DNA from: JAIQET01 sp035542575
GTDB taxonomy: Bacteria > Acidobacteriota > Terriglobia > Terriglobales > Acidobacteriaceae
Direction: 5' to 3'
Assembly (NCBI GenBank): GCA_035542575.1
Contig: DATKLE010000107.1
Span: forward strand, 1-30,742
Length of the DNA stretch: 30,742 nt
This document shows positions 14,941-22,657 of the stretch, one piece after another. How positions within the stretch are numbered: position 1 is the first letter of the stretch; each line of letters starts with the position of its first letter. The notes beneath the pieces were generated by a model, which saw only the letters and a list, made by a program, of their open reading frames with translations, had not been told where the DNA came from and did not search any database. A program made the translations under genes and the position numbers.

Positions 14941-14990
14941 GGAGGGATGCTAGAATCGGGTTCTTACTTTTGCAAACGCCAGGCTTCCTG

Positions 14991-15293
14991 ATGATGCGAC
15001 CCATGGAACAAATCGGGCCGGGACTGGAGAAGGTCGTCGCCGGCAGTCTGCGACGGGCGCCGGCGGGCGAGGGACCGGTGCTGGCCTGGCCGCTGGCGTG
15101 TGGGGCAAAGGTCGCAGAGCGCACGCGGGCGCTGGATTTTACTGCCGGAGTTCTGCGGGTGGAAGTTCCTGACGCGGGATGGCGAGCAGAGCTGCGCCAG
15201 CTGGCGCCACAGTATGTCGCGGCCATCAGTCGCTACGCGGGCGAGAACGTGAAGCGGATTGAGTTTCTGGTCCGGACGGATCAGGCGCGATAA
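14991..15293 (+). CDS. DUF721/DciA-like protein
   Basis: A 100-residue protein of the DUF721 family, which includes DciA, the ancestral replicative helicase loader or operator. Visible features are the N-terminal helix (GPGLEKVVAGSLRR), WPLACGAKVAERTRAL, LDFTAGVLRVEV, then WRAELRQLAPQYVAAI and a final beta strand (VKRIEFLV). These match the KH-like DciA core. Three closely spaced ATGs (14991, 14994, 15003) are possible; none has a clear ribosome-binding site and 14991 is an arbitrary choice. It lies between the nucleotidyltransferase gene and gatC. Family assignment is good; a DciA role is inferred. Confidence 0.75.
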   Translation: MMRPMEQIGPGLEKVVAGSLRRAPAGEGPVLAWPLACGAKVAERTRALDFTAGVLRVEVPDAGWRAELRQLAPQYVAAISRYAGENVKRIEFLVRTDQAR

Positions 15294-15311
15294 TTCGCGG
15301 GCGAGAGCTTG

Positions 15312-15331
15312 CCCTGAGCGCAGTCGAAGGG
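15312..15331. repeat. CCCTGAGCgcAGTCGAAGGG-type dispersed repeat
   Basis: This 20-base word lies in the 63-base spacer before gatC. Nearly the same sequence is a familiar dispersed intergenic repeat in many bacterial genomes, from my general knowledge. Its function is not known. Confidence 0.5.
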
Positions 15332-15356
15332 GCACCCGCGCCACACAAGCTAACCT

Positions 15357-15695
15357 ATGAAAGTCACTGAAAACGACGTGACCTATGTGGCCGATCTGGC
15401 CAACCTGGACCTGACTCCGGACGAGCGCGCCCGCATGGTTCGCGATCTGAACTCGATTCTCGGATACATTGACCGGTTGAACGAATTGGATACCGCGAAC
15501 GTCCCTCCCATGGCGCAGGTTTCGGATCGCTATGGTGTAGATCAAGCCAAGCAGGGGAGCGAGCGCTTTGCCTACGCCAGCCGCGAAGATGTTCGTGAAG
15601 GACTGCGGAAGTCGCTGCCACGGGACTCAGCCCTGCACGACGCTCCCGAATCGGACGGGGTGTTCTTCAAAGTGCCGAAGGTGATTGAACGATAA
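15357..15695 (+). CDS. gatC: Asp-tRNA(Asn)/Glu-tRNA(Gln) amidotransferase subunit C
   Basis: Small subunit that holds GatA and GatB together in the tRNA-dependent amidotransferase, which makes Gln-tRNA(Gln) and/or Asn-tRNA(Asn). The 112-residue protein shows the GatC pattern: VTYVADLANLDLTPDE, then NSILGYIDRLNELDT, VPPMAQV and the C-terminal PESDGVFFKVPKVIER. ATG at 15357 starts at the family boundary. It is followed by gatA after 55 bases containing heptamer repeats. gatB is not in the window. Confidence 0.95.
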   Translation: MKVTENDVTYVADLANLDLTPDERARMVRDLNSILGYIDRLNELDTANVPPMAQVSDRYGVDQAKQGSERFAYASREDVREGLRKSLPRDSALHDAPESDGVFFKVPKVIER

Positions 15696-15698
15696 ACC

Positions 15699-15732
15699 CA
15701 GTTGTCAGCTGGCGTTCTCAGTTCTCGGTTGC
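15699..15732. repeat. Heptamer run between gatC and gatA
   Basis: CAGTTGT, CAGCTGG, CGTTCT, CAGTTCT and CGGTTGC follow each other with one 6-base unit. It begins 3 bases after the gatC stop codon and fills most of the spacer. Confidence 0.5.
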
Positions 15733-15750
15733 ACATCATCGAAACAGGTT

Positions 15751-17184
15751 ATGGCATCAGACTCTCTCACCATTGACGCCGCACGATCTGCCGTTCAGGA
15801 GCGCCGCACGACCGCTGTGTCGCTGGCGGAGGCGTTCTACTCCCGGATTGAGAAAAACGATGCGCAGATTGGAGCGTATCTGACGCTCTCGAAGGAGCGT
15901 GCGCTGGCGAAGGCGGCAGAGATCGATGCCCGAGCGAGCAGGGGCGAGGAACTACCTCCGCTGGGTGGCGTGCCCGTGGGCATCAAGGACGTGTTGGCCA
16001 CGCGCGGAGTGCGCAGCACCGCGGGTTCGAAAATCCTCGGCAATTACATTGCTCCATATGACTGCACCGCGGTGGCGCGCATGGAAGCGGCCGGCGCGGT
16101 GGTGCTGGGCAAAACCAATTGCGACGAGTTCGCCATGGGATCGTCGAATGAGAACTCCGCGTGGCGTCCGGTGCGCAATCCGCGCGATTTGAGCCGTGTG
16201 CCCGGCGGTTCATCGGGAGGATCGGCGGCGGCGGTGGCGGCGGAGATGGCGGTGGTGGCGCTCGGATCGGACACGGGCGGTTCCATTCGCCAGCCGGCAT
16301 CGTTCTGTGGCGTGGTTGGCCTGATGCCCACGTACGGCCGGGTCTCGCGCTATGGGTTGATCGCGTTTGCCTCGTCACTCGATCACATTGGCCCGCTGAC
16401 CAACACTGTTAAAGACGCGGCGCTGGTGCTGCGGACGATCGCCGGCCGCGACCCCATGGATTCGACCTCCGCCGAGGTTCCGGTCCCCGATTACGTGGCC
16501 GAGTTGGAAAAGCCGGTGCGGGGGTTGAAGCTGGGCGTGGCAAGAGAATATTTCGGCGAGGGGCTGGACGCCGAAGTGCGACAGTCGGTGGAACGAGCGA
16601 TTCAAAAGTTGGCCACCCTCGGCTGCGAGATCGTGCCGGTGTCGTTGCCGCACACCCCGTACGCGATTCCGACCTACTACATCGTGGCCACGGCTGAGGC
16701 CTCGGCCAACCTGGCCCGTTTCGACGGCGTTCGCTACGGATATCGGGCTCGCGATGCACGCACGCTTGCGGACATGTACCGGCGCAGCCGCGACGAGGGC
16801 TTCGGGCCGGAGGTGAAGCGCCGCATCATGCTGGGCACGTATGCACTCAGCGCGGGCTACTATGATGCGTATTATCTGAAGGCGCAGAGGGTGCGCACGC
16901 TGCTCACCCGTGATTTCGAAGAGGCATTTAAGAAGGTGGACGCCATTGTGACCCCGACCAGTCCCACCGCGGCCTTCAAGCTGGGCGAAAAGGTGGACGA
17001 TCCGCTGGCCATGTACCTGGCCGACATCTATACCGTGACCGCCGATCTGGCGGGGATTCCGGGAATCTCGGTTCCCTGCGGAGAAACCCGGGAGAAGCTG
17101 CCCATCGGGTTGCAGATCCTGGGAAGACACTTCGATGAAGCCACCATCCTGCGGGTGGCGCATTCATACGAGCAGGCGGCTTGA
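15751..17184 (+). CDS. gatA: Asp-tRNA(Asn)/Glu-tRNA(Gln) amidotransferase subunit A
   Basis: Glutaminase subunit that releases ammonia for transamidation of mischarged tRNA. The 477-residue amidase-signature protein has its Ser-cisSer-Lys triad exactly where GatA enzymes have it: Lys79 (GVPVGIKDVLAT), Ser154 (PGGSSGGSAAAVAAE) and Ser178 (GSDTGGSIRQPASF). The sequence GLMPTYGRVSRYGLIAFASSLD downstream is also characteristic. The start at 15751 is preferred over an upstream in-frame ATG whose extra 22 residues come from the repeat-filled spacer. It forms an operon with gatC. Confidence 0.96.
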   Translation: MASDSLTIDAARSAVQERRTTAVSLAEAFYSRIEKNDAQIGAYLTLSKERALAKAAEIDARASRGEELPPLGGVPVGIKDVLATRGVRSTAGSKILGNYIAPYDCTAVARMEAAGAVVLGKTNCDEFAMGSSNENSAWRPVRNPRDLSRVPGGSSGGSAAAVAAEMAVVALGSDTGGSIRQPASFCGVVGLMPTYGRVSRYGLIAFASSLDHIGPLTNTVKDAALVLRTIAGRDPMDSTSAEVPVPDYVAELEKPVRGLKLGVAREYFGEGLDAEVRQSVERAIQKLATLGCEIVPVSLPHTPYAIPTYYIVATAEASANLARFDGVRYGYRARDARTLADMYRRSRDEGFGPEVKRRIMLGTYALSAGYYDAYYLKAQRVRTLLTRDFEEAFKKVDAIVTPTSPTAAFKLGEKVDDPLAMYLADIYTVTADLAGIPGISVPCGETREKLPIGLQILGRHFDEATILRVAHSYEQAA

Positions 17185-17186
17185 AT

Positions 17187-17207
17187 CAGGTGTCAGTCTG
17201 AGGTCTG
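17187..17207. repeat. Heptamer run CAGGTGT after gatA
   Basis: CAGGTGT, CAGTCTG and AGGTCTG lie in register between the gatA stop codon and the 3' end of the convergent regulator gene, whose stop (17193-17195) is inside the run. Confidence 0.45.
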
Positions 17208-18059
17208 CCGAATTCGTCCTCCCGCATAAGCCATCCTGAGCAGGGTTCGCTCCGAAAAGGGAATGTAGAGCAAGCCCGCGGCCGCTGCGAAGGCGGCGCC
17301 GAAGCCGATCTTCTCCGTGAGCAGGAAGGGGGCCACCGCCCAGAGTTGGTCAAGCGGAAGGACCAGCAGGAACATGCGTTCGAATTTCTCCCGCAGGCGC
17401 AAGTAATCGAAGGCCACTGCCGAAATGAGGTAGCAGCGGACGATAATCCCCACTCCGCCGGTCACGATCACGGCGGCGACAATGGTGAAAGAACCCCAGC
17501 CCGGCAGAAACGTATCGGCTATGCGATCAACTTCCTGCAGGCGGAAAAGCGCCACCAGGTAGAAGGTCAGGTACATGACCTGAATCAGGCCGAACAGAGT
17601 ACGGGTGAGACCACGATGCGGCAGTGGAACATCGAGTTCGGGGTGGATCGCCTCCGGTTTGACAGGCAGCGGCGACGCAGCCGGCTGCGTCCCTTCAGGC
17701 GGGCGCGGCAACTCGGGACGTTCAACTTCGGCCAGGAAGCGGTATCCGCGGCGGGCCAGAGTCTCGACATAGCGCGGGCTGGTGGCGGAGTCTCCCAGAG
17801 CTTCGCGCAACTTGTTCACAGCGGTATTCAGGCTATGATCGAAATCTACGAAGGTGTCAGCCGGCCATAGCTTCTGGCGAAGCTCTTCCCGGGTAACCAC
17901 GTTGCCCGCCCGCTCCAGCAGGACAGCGAGCACCTGAAATGGTTGCTCCTGCAAACGGATGCGCACGCCGCTTTTGCGGAGTTCGCCGGCAGCGAGGTCC
18001 ACCTCGAATACTCCGAAGCGGAGAATCCGCCCCGCGGGACTGGCTTGCGGCGCCGGCAT
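17193..18059 (-). CDS. ToxR/CadC-type winged-helix protein with four TM segments
   Basis: A probable membrane-bound transcription regulator of 288 residues. The N-terminal 100 residues form an OmpR/PhoB-type winged helix: LRFGVFEVDLAAGELRKSG, VLAVLLERAGNVVTREEL, DFDHSLNTAVNKLREAL and the ARRGYRFLAEV wing. A Pro-rich linker (about 105-140) leads to four hydrophobic segments covering most of the C-terminal half. Classical CadC/ToxR proteins have one TM helix and a periplasmic sensor; a bundle of four with almost no periplasmic domain is different. It may sense a membrane state or a small molecule. ATG at 18059 is taken in place of one eight codons upstream. Target genes are unknown. Confidence 0.82.
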   Translation of the reverse strand: MPAPQASPAGRILRFGVFEVDLAAGELRKSGVRIRLQEQPFQVLAVLLERAGNVVTREELRQKLWPADTFVDFDHSLNTAVNKLREALGDSATSPRYVETLARRGYRFLAEVERPELPRPPEGTQPAASPLPVKPEAIHPELDVPLPHRGLTRTLFGLIQVMYLTFYLVALFRLQEVDRIADTFLPGWGSFTIVAAVIVTGGVGIIVRCYLISAVAFDYLRLREKFERMFLLVLPLDQLWAVAPFLLTEKIGFGAAFAAAAGLLYIPFSERTLLRMAYAGGRIRQTSD

Positions 18060-18177
18060 AGGACGAGAGGCGTAGTTTAGCACTCGGAAAGGCTGGCAGC
18101 AGTGAAGGGTTAAAGGCTCAGGGAGGGGCCGTCCAGAGTCTTGTTCTGGCGTTGCGCTTCGGCGTTACAATGGGGCC

Positions 18178-18345
18178 GTGTCCGGAGCCCAGCCACAACG
18201 GAAGATGGAGCCGGCATCGCCGCAGCGGCACCCCAAGCCGCACGTTTACACCCTGGAGGCGACCGGGCTGCTGGTCATCGCTCTTCTGATTCTGATCCTC
18301 ACCCTGGCCCGTTACTGGTACCACATCCCGTGGATCGCGCGCTGA
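18178..18345 (+). CDS. Small single-TM protein upstream of miaA
   Basis: A 55-residue reading frame starting with GTG. The N-terminal half is basic and Pro-rich (PQRHPKPHVYTLEA). It is followed by one strong hydrophobic helix (about residues 30-44, GLLVIALLILILTLA) and a short tail RYWYHIPWIAR. The stop overlaps the miaA reading frame by 16 bases, which suggests translational coupling. The clean TM pattern supports a real gene over the alternative of a 63-residue N-terminal extension of MiaA in another frame. Function unknown. Confidence 0.6.
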   Translation: MSGAQPQRKMEPASPQRHPKPHVYTLEATGLLVIALLILILTLARYWYHIPWIAR

Positions 18346-19304
18346 AGGTGGCCGGCAAGCCGCTACTGGTTGTAGTTGTAGGACCGACGGCGAGCGGCAA
18401 GACCGACCTCTCGCTGGCGTTGGCAGAGCGTTTTGACGGCGAAATCGTCAACTGCGATTCCGTCGCCATGTATCGCGAGTTTGCGATTGGCACGGCAAAG
18501 CCCACGCCTGCTGAACGAGCACGGGTTCCCCACCATCTGATCGATGTTGTCAATCCCACCGAGTACATCACAGCCGGGGAGTATGCGCGGAGGGCACGAG
18601 GTGTGCTGCGTGAGATCGCATCGCGGGAGAAGCTGCCAATTGTTGTGGGCGGCACAGGCCTCTACCTCCGCGCTCTGCTGGAGGGACTGTTCCCCGGCCC
18701 AGGGAGATCGGAGGATCTGCGTGAGCGTTTACGAGGGCGGGCCAGGGCGAGGGGTCCGGGTCACTTGCAGCGCATTCTGCGGCGGCTGGACCCCGCAGCA
18801 GCGCAACAGGTCCACGCCAACGACACGCCCAAACTGATTCGGGCCATCGAAGTCTGTCTGGCGTCGCGGGAAAAAATGACGGAGATGTGGAAACGCGGAC
18901 GAGATCCTTTGACCGGTTTCCATGTTCTGCGTTTGGGGCTGAATCCCGACCGCGACCGGCTCTACGAACGCATTAACGCGCGCGCTGTGCGCATGTTCGA
19001 GTCGGGGCTGGTGGAGGAAACACGGGAGTTGCTGGAGAAATACGGAGAGGCGGCGCGACCGCTGTCTTCGCTCGGCTACAAGCAGGTGCTCCAGTTGTTG
19101 CCAGGCGAGATTGACTATGGCACGGCGGTGGCCGCCGCGCAACAAGCCCATCGCAACTACGCCAAGCGCCAGATGACCTGGTTTCGCCGCGAGCCCGGGG
19201 TACGCTGGCTGACGGGATTCGGGGATGAGCCTGAGATCCAGCGGCAGGCAATGGCCTGCCTGCTTTCCGAAGTGGGAATTCAGGACCTGGAGCCCAAAGC
19301 CTGA
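18330..19304 (+). CDS. miaA: tRNA dimethylallyltransferase MiaA
   Basis: Adds the dimethylallyl group to A37 of UNN-decoding tRNAs. The 324-residue product starts from GTG at 18330 (GTG at 18348 is also possible). It has the P-loop GPTASGKT (18-25), NCDSVAMYREFAIGTAKPT, VGGTGLYLRALLEG, and the C-terminal PLSSLGYKQVL and NYAKRQMTWFRRE segments of the MiaA/IPPT family. A longer in-frame extension to 18141 would overlap the small TM gene fully and has no family support. Downstream nagZ-like gene follows after 33 bases. Confidence 0.95.
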   Translation: MDRALKVAGKPLLVVVVGPTASGKTDLSLALAERFDGEIVNCDSVAMYREFAIGTAKPTPAERARVPHHLIDVVNPTEYITAGEYARRARGVLREIASREKLPIVVGGTGLYLRALLEGLFPGPGRSEDLRERLRGRARARGPGHLQRILRRLDPAAAQQVHANDTPKLIRAIEVCLASREKMTEMWKRGRDPLTGFHVLRLGLNPDRDRLYERINARAVRMFESGLVEETRELLEKYGEAARPLSSLGYKQVLQLLPGEIDYGTAVAAAQQAHRNYAKRQMTWFRREPGVRWLTGFGDEPEIQRQAMACLLSEVGIQDLEPKA

Positions 19305-19337
19305 AGCCCAATCTCCGCCTCATGCTATCGTTGAATC

Positions 19338-21215
19338 ATGCGTTACCGCGCCGTTTTACTGGCTGCATTGGTGTGCCTGCTCGCTGTCCCGGCCTTCCCG
19401 AAGGAGAAATTCCAGCAACCCGGGCCCGTTCACCTCGACCGCGGCGGCAAGAAGTGGGCGGAAAAGACCCTGCGAAAGCTCTCGCTGGAAGAGAAGGTCG
19501 GGCAGCTATTCATGATCTGGGTGCGGGCAGAATTCCTGAACGTGGAGAACCCCGAATACCTGGAACTGCGCGACAGTGTTCAAAAATACCACCTCGGATC
19601 ATTGCTGATGACGGTGCAGGCCGAGGGGCCATTTGTTTATCGCAATCAGCCGTACGAGGCAGCGGTGTTGCTGAACCGGTTGCAGCAGGATTCGGAGCTG
19701 CCCTTGCTGATCGCTGCCGATTTCGAGCGCGGGGTCTCCATGCGGCTGTATGGCGCCACGGTGTTTCCGCACGCCATGGCATTCGGCGCGACGGGCAGGC
19801 CTGATTACGCCGAGGCCTTCGGCAGAATCACCGCGCAGGAGGCGCGGGCGATCGGCGTGCATTGGAATTTCTTTCCAGTTGCCGACGTGAGTTCGAACCC
19901 CGCCAATCCAATCATCAACACGCGCTCCTTCGGCGAGGATCCGGCGCAGGTGGGCGACCTGGTGGCGGCATACATTCGCGGGGCGCGCGCCAATGGCATG
20001 CTGACCACAGCCAAGCATTTTCCCGGGCACGGCGATACCGGTACCGACTCGCATCTGGGAGTAGCACAGGTCACCGGGGACCTGACCCGTCTGCAGGCGG
20101 TGGAGCTGCCCCCGTTCCGAAAAGCTATTGCGGCAAATGTGGATGCTGTCATGGTTGCGCACGTGACCGTGCCAGCACTCGAACCTGATCCGAGCCGGGT
20201 GGCCAGCACGTCCCCTGCGATCACTACCGGGCTGCTCAAAAACCAGCTGGGATTTAAGGGACTTGTCGTCACGGACGCCCTCGACATGGCCGGCCTCACC
20301 CGGCTTTATGCCGCGAATATCGGCCGGGCGGCGGTGGATGCCTTCAAGGCGGGGAACGACGTTCTCATTATTCCGGCGGATCTGGACGCCTCGTACCAGG
20401 CTGTCCTCGCGGCCGTACGCAGCGGCGAAATTCCCCAGACACAGCTCGATGCGTCGGTACTCAAGATATTGGAGGCAAAGGCATCGGTGGGGCTCCACAA
20501 AGCTCGTCTGGTCAACGTGGACAAACTGCCCATCCTGGTCGGAAAACCTGTCAATCTGGCCCTGGGCCAGCAGATCTCCGATGATGCCATCACCCTGGTC
20601 CGTGACAACGGCAAGCTCCTGCCGCTGAAACAATCGGGAACTGTGAAGGCCGGACTGCCGTATCAAGAGGTGGAAGAAGTGGGTAACCGCGTGCTCGTCG
20701 TGATTTTCACGGACGACGTACGCATGGATGCCGGCCGGGCGCTGGAACGCGAGATTCGCGAGCGCGTGGCCGACGCTCGCTTACTGTATGTGGATCTGCG
20801 CGTTGCAGCTGCGATGTCGCACGATGTGGTGCGTGCCGTGGACCAGGCGCAGACGGTGATCGCGGCCGTATACGAAGTGCCCACGGCGGGGAAGGCGTTC
20901 AAAGTGAACGGACGGTTAAAGAACTCGGTATCGCTTCCCGATGCAAGCGCTGCGCTGTTCCAGCTAATTCTGGACCATGCCGCAGGAAAAACCGCGGTAC
21001 TTGCAATGGGGAACCCATACCTGGCCCAGGATTTTCCCGCCATTCAGAACTACGTTTGTGCGTATTCCAACACGACTGTGTCGGAGGTTAGTGCGGCCAA
21101 GGCGTTGTTCGGCGAGATCCCTATCCGCGGTCACCTGCCCATCAGCATCCCGAACTTCGCGGCTCGAGGGGCGGGCATCGAGCGGCCGCCGCAGGCCGCC
21201 CATGGAGGTTCTTAG
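19338..21215 (+). CDS. Secreted GH3 enzyme, beta-N-acetylhexosaminidase (NagZ-like)
   Basis: Glycoside hydrolase family 3 enzyme likely to act on peptidoglycan or chitin-derived N-acetylglucosaminides. The 625-residue protein has a signal peptide (1-20, hydrophobic LLAALVCLLAVPAF), the NagZ signature KHFPGHGDTGTDSH (226-239) with a catalytic His231/Asp233 region, and the nucleophile Asp313 in VVTDALDMAGL. A C-terminal domain of about 220 residues (GH3-C-like) follows, which single-domain NagZ of E. coli lacks. Secretion distinguishes it from cytoplasmic NagZ. Its stop codon is 1 base before the start of the lipoprotein gene, indicating translational linkage. Confidence 0.9.
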   Translation: MRYRAVLLAALVCLLAVPAFPKEKFQQPGPVHLDRGGKKWAEKTLRKLSLEEKVGQLFMIWVRAEFLNVENPEYLELRDSVQKYHLGSLLMTVQAEGPFVYRNQPYEAAVLLNRLQQDSELPLLIAADFERGVSMRLYGATVFPHAMAFGATGRPDYAEAFGRITAQEARAIGVHWNFFPVADVSSNPANPIINTRSFGEDPAQVGDLVAAYIRGARANGMLTTAKHFPGHGDTGTDSHLGVAQVTGDLTRLQAVELPPFRKAIAANVDAVMVAHVTVPALEPDPSRVASTSPAITTGLLKNQLGFKGLVVTDALDMAGLTRLYAANIGRAAVDAFKAGNDVLIIPADLDASYQAVLAAVRSGEIPQTQLDASVLKILEAKASVGLHKARLVNVDKLPILVGKPVNLALGQQISDDAITLVRDNGKLLPLKQSGTVKAGLPYQEVEEVGNRVLVVIFTDDVRMDAGRALEREIRERVADARLLYVDLRVAAAMSHDVVRAVDQAQTVIAAVYEVPTAGKAFKVNGRLKNSVSLPDASAALFQLILDHAAGKTAVLAMGNPYLAQDFPAIQNYVCAYSNTTVSEVSAAKALFGEIPIRGHLPISIPNFAARGAGIERPPQAAHGGS

Positions 21216-21216
21216 T

Positions 21217-21822
21217 ATGCGTATCCCAAGTCTGCAGAACGCTGATTCACGGTTGGTCCTGGCACTGGCATTCGCTGTCCTGCTGCTTCTGCCTGCCTGC
21301 AGCATCAACGTAAAAAAGGACAAGACCGGGGCGGAGAAGAAAGTCGACATCGAAACTCCAGTAGGGGGAATTCACGTCACCAACAATGCCGACGTGCGCG
21401 ATGTGGGCCTTCCGGTATATCCCGGGGCGCGGGTGAAAGAAAAGGGAGACGAGGGGGAAGAGAAGAGCGCCAACGTCAACATCTCCAGCGGCCTGTTTGG
21501 CCTGAAGGTGGTGGCGATTGAATACGAGTCGGATGACCCCCCGGAGAAGCTCATCGCCTATTACAAGGATCAATTGAAAAAGTACGGCAATGTGCTCGAG
21601 TGTCACACCAGCAGGCACGGCGGCCACGTCAACATTGAGAAATCGCCGCGGGATTCCGAGGGCTCCAGAGACGTCAAGTGCGACAGCAACGACAGCGGAC
21701 GCACCGTCGAGCTCAAGGTGGGGACGGAAGATAATCAGCACGTCGTGGCGATCGAACCGCGCGACAAGGGATGCGACTTCGCGCTCGTCTATGTGAAAAC
21801 GCGCGGCAAAGACACGATCTGA
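21217..21822 (+). CDS. Lipoprotein of unknown function
   Basis: A 201-residue lipoprotein. A hydrophobic signal (12-24) ends in the lipobox LPAC with Cys28 as the lipidation site. The mature part is highly charged (KKDKTGAEKK) and contains VGLPVYPGARV followed by LKVVAIEYESDDPPEKLIAYYKDQLKKYG, a pattern seen in small envelope proteins where a 'YPGA' strand precedes a helix. GGAGG lies 8 bases before the ATG within the end of the GH3 gene. No enzymatic motif is visible. It may be an envelope partner of the GH3 enzyme, by linkage only. Confidence 0.8.
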   Translation: MRIPSLQNADSRLVLALAFAVLLLLPACSINVKKDKTGAEKKVDIETPVGGIHVTNNADVRDVGLPVYPGARVKEKGDEGEEKSANVNISSGLFGLKVVAIEYESDDPPEKLIAYYKDQLKKYGNVLECHTSRHGGHVNIEKSPRDSEGSRDVKCDSNDSGRTVELKVGTEDNQHVVAIEPRDKGCDFALVYVKTRGKDTI

Positions 21823-21838
21823 GAGATCCACGACCCTG

Positions 21839-21895
21839 CACAGTGACAGCGACAGAGGCGAATTATCTTCATTTCATCTCTGTGCCTCTGTGGTG
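21839..21895. repeat. Inverted CACAG-type repeat pair
   Basis: CACAGTGACAG-CGACAGAGG (21839-21858) faces CTCTGTGCCTCTGTGGTG (21878-21895). The right arm's complement, CACCACAGAGGCACAGAG, is close to the repeat at 14915-14940. The arms could form an imperfect hairpin after the lipoprotein gene. Confidence 0.5.
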
Positions 21896-21941
21896 AACGC
21901 TTCCTTGCCTCTTCTCAGATGGTGCGGTACCTTGAAAAGCA

Positions 21942-22592
21942 GTGGAACATCCCTGTGATCGCTGTGGCGCCTCCGTTGATGATGGGGTAGCTTTTTGCCC
22001 GCAGTGCAACGCGCCGCAGATTCGGGTGGGCGGGACGGATGCGGCGATGCACAGGGGAGAAATCACACCGCCTCCCGCCTCGACAGCATATCCAGGCTCG
22101 TCCCGCGTCAGCAGCATCCAGTGGTCGCAAGCCTTGCCGGCCACCGCGCTGGGCGGAGTAATCGCGGCGTTGGCCATGGCCACCCCCCTGGGGGTATTCG
22201 GACTGGGAATGCTCGCAGCGGGTGCGCTTTCGGTGGTGTTCTACCGTCGCCGGAACCCGGCCGCCGAAATCACCCCCGCCATGGGAGCGCGGCTGGGAGC
22301 CGTTAGCGGGGCGCTGGGTTTCGTGCTCTTCGCCATCCTTACGTCGATCGAGATGATGTTGTTTCGCTCCGGCGGAGAAGTTCGTGCAGCCCTGCTGGAC
22401 GCGGTGCAGCGCTCAGCGGCGCGCAGTCCAGACCCCCAGGCCCAGCAAATGCTCGAATATCTGAAGACTCCGCAGGGCCTTGCCCTCCTCGTGGGTCTGG
22501 GATTGATCGTCATGTTCGTGATCTTTCTGATCTTTTCCAGCCTGGGGGGCGCCATCGGGGCGGCCTTACTGCGCAGGAAAGAGCGCCCGTAG
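21942..22592 (+). CDS. Zinc-ribbon membrane protein of unknown function
   Basis: A 216-residue protein with an N-terminal zinc ribbon, Cys5/Cys8 (CDRC) and Cys19/Cys22 (CPQC). A Pro-rich linker is followed by hydrophobic segments at about 66-100 (probably two helices), 115-141 and 179-210. The architecture (zinc ribbon then TM bundle) is common among uncharacterised bacterial proteins. The start is GTG at 21942, directly before the first Cys pair; the ATG at 21919 is out of frame. A weak hairpin GCCAA-TCCG-TTGGC followed by TTTT (22593-22610) lies right after the stop. Confidence 0.7.
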   Translation: MEHPCDRCGASVDDGVAFCPQCNAPQIRVGGTDAAMHRGEITPPPASTAYPGSSRVSSIQWSQALPATALGGVIAALAMATPLGVFGLGMLAAGALSVVFYRRRNPAAEITPAMGARLGAVSGALGFVLFAILTSIEMMLFRSGGEVRAALLDAVQRSAARSPDPQAQQMLEYLKTPQGLALLVGLGLIVMFVIFLIFSSLGGAIGAALLRRKERP

Positions 22593-22610
22593 GCCAATCC
22601 GTTGGCTTTT
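22593..22610 (+). terminator. Weak terminator-like hairpin
   Basis: GCCAA (22593-22597) pairs with TTGGC (22602-22606) around TCCG, followed by TTTT. The 5-bp stem is short, so efficiency would be low. Confidence 0.3.
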
Positions 22611-22618
22611 CCACGTCC

Positions 22619-22648
22619 TTGCCCCACCATGCTTGGCCCGCGTATGAT
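22619..22648 (+). promoter_or_regulatory. Predicted pyr promoter
   Basis: TTGCCC (22619-22624) and TATGAT (22643-22648) are 18 bases apart. Initiation would fall near 22655, only about 3 bases from the pyrR ATG, so the transcript could be nearly leaderless. Confidence 0.4.
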
Positions 22649-22657
22649 TCAGCGTTT

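Noticed and set aside
18141..18329. N-terminal extension of MiaA
   Set aside because: The extra 63 residues have no family counterpart and overlap a frame with a clean TM helix.
22611..22657. PyrR-binding attenuator upstream of pyrR
   Set aside because: No anti-terminator or terminator pair and no PyrR-binding loop recognised; the predicted leader is only a few bases.
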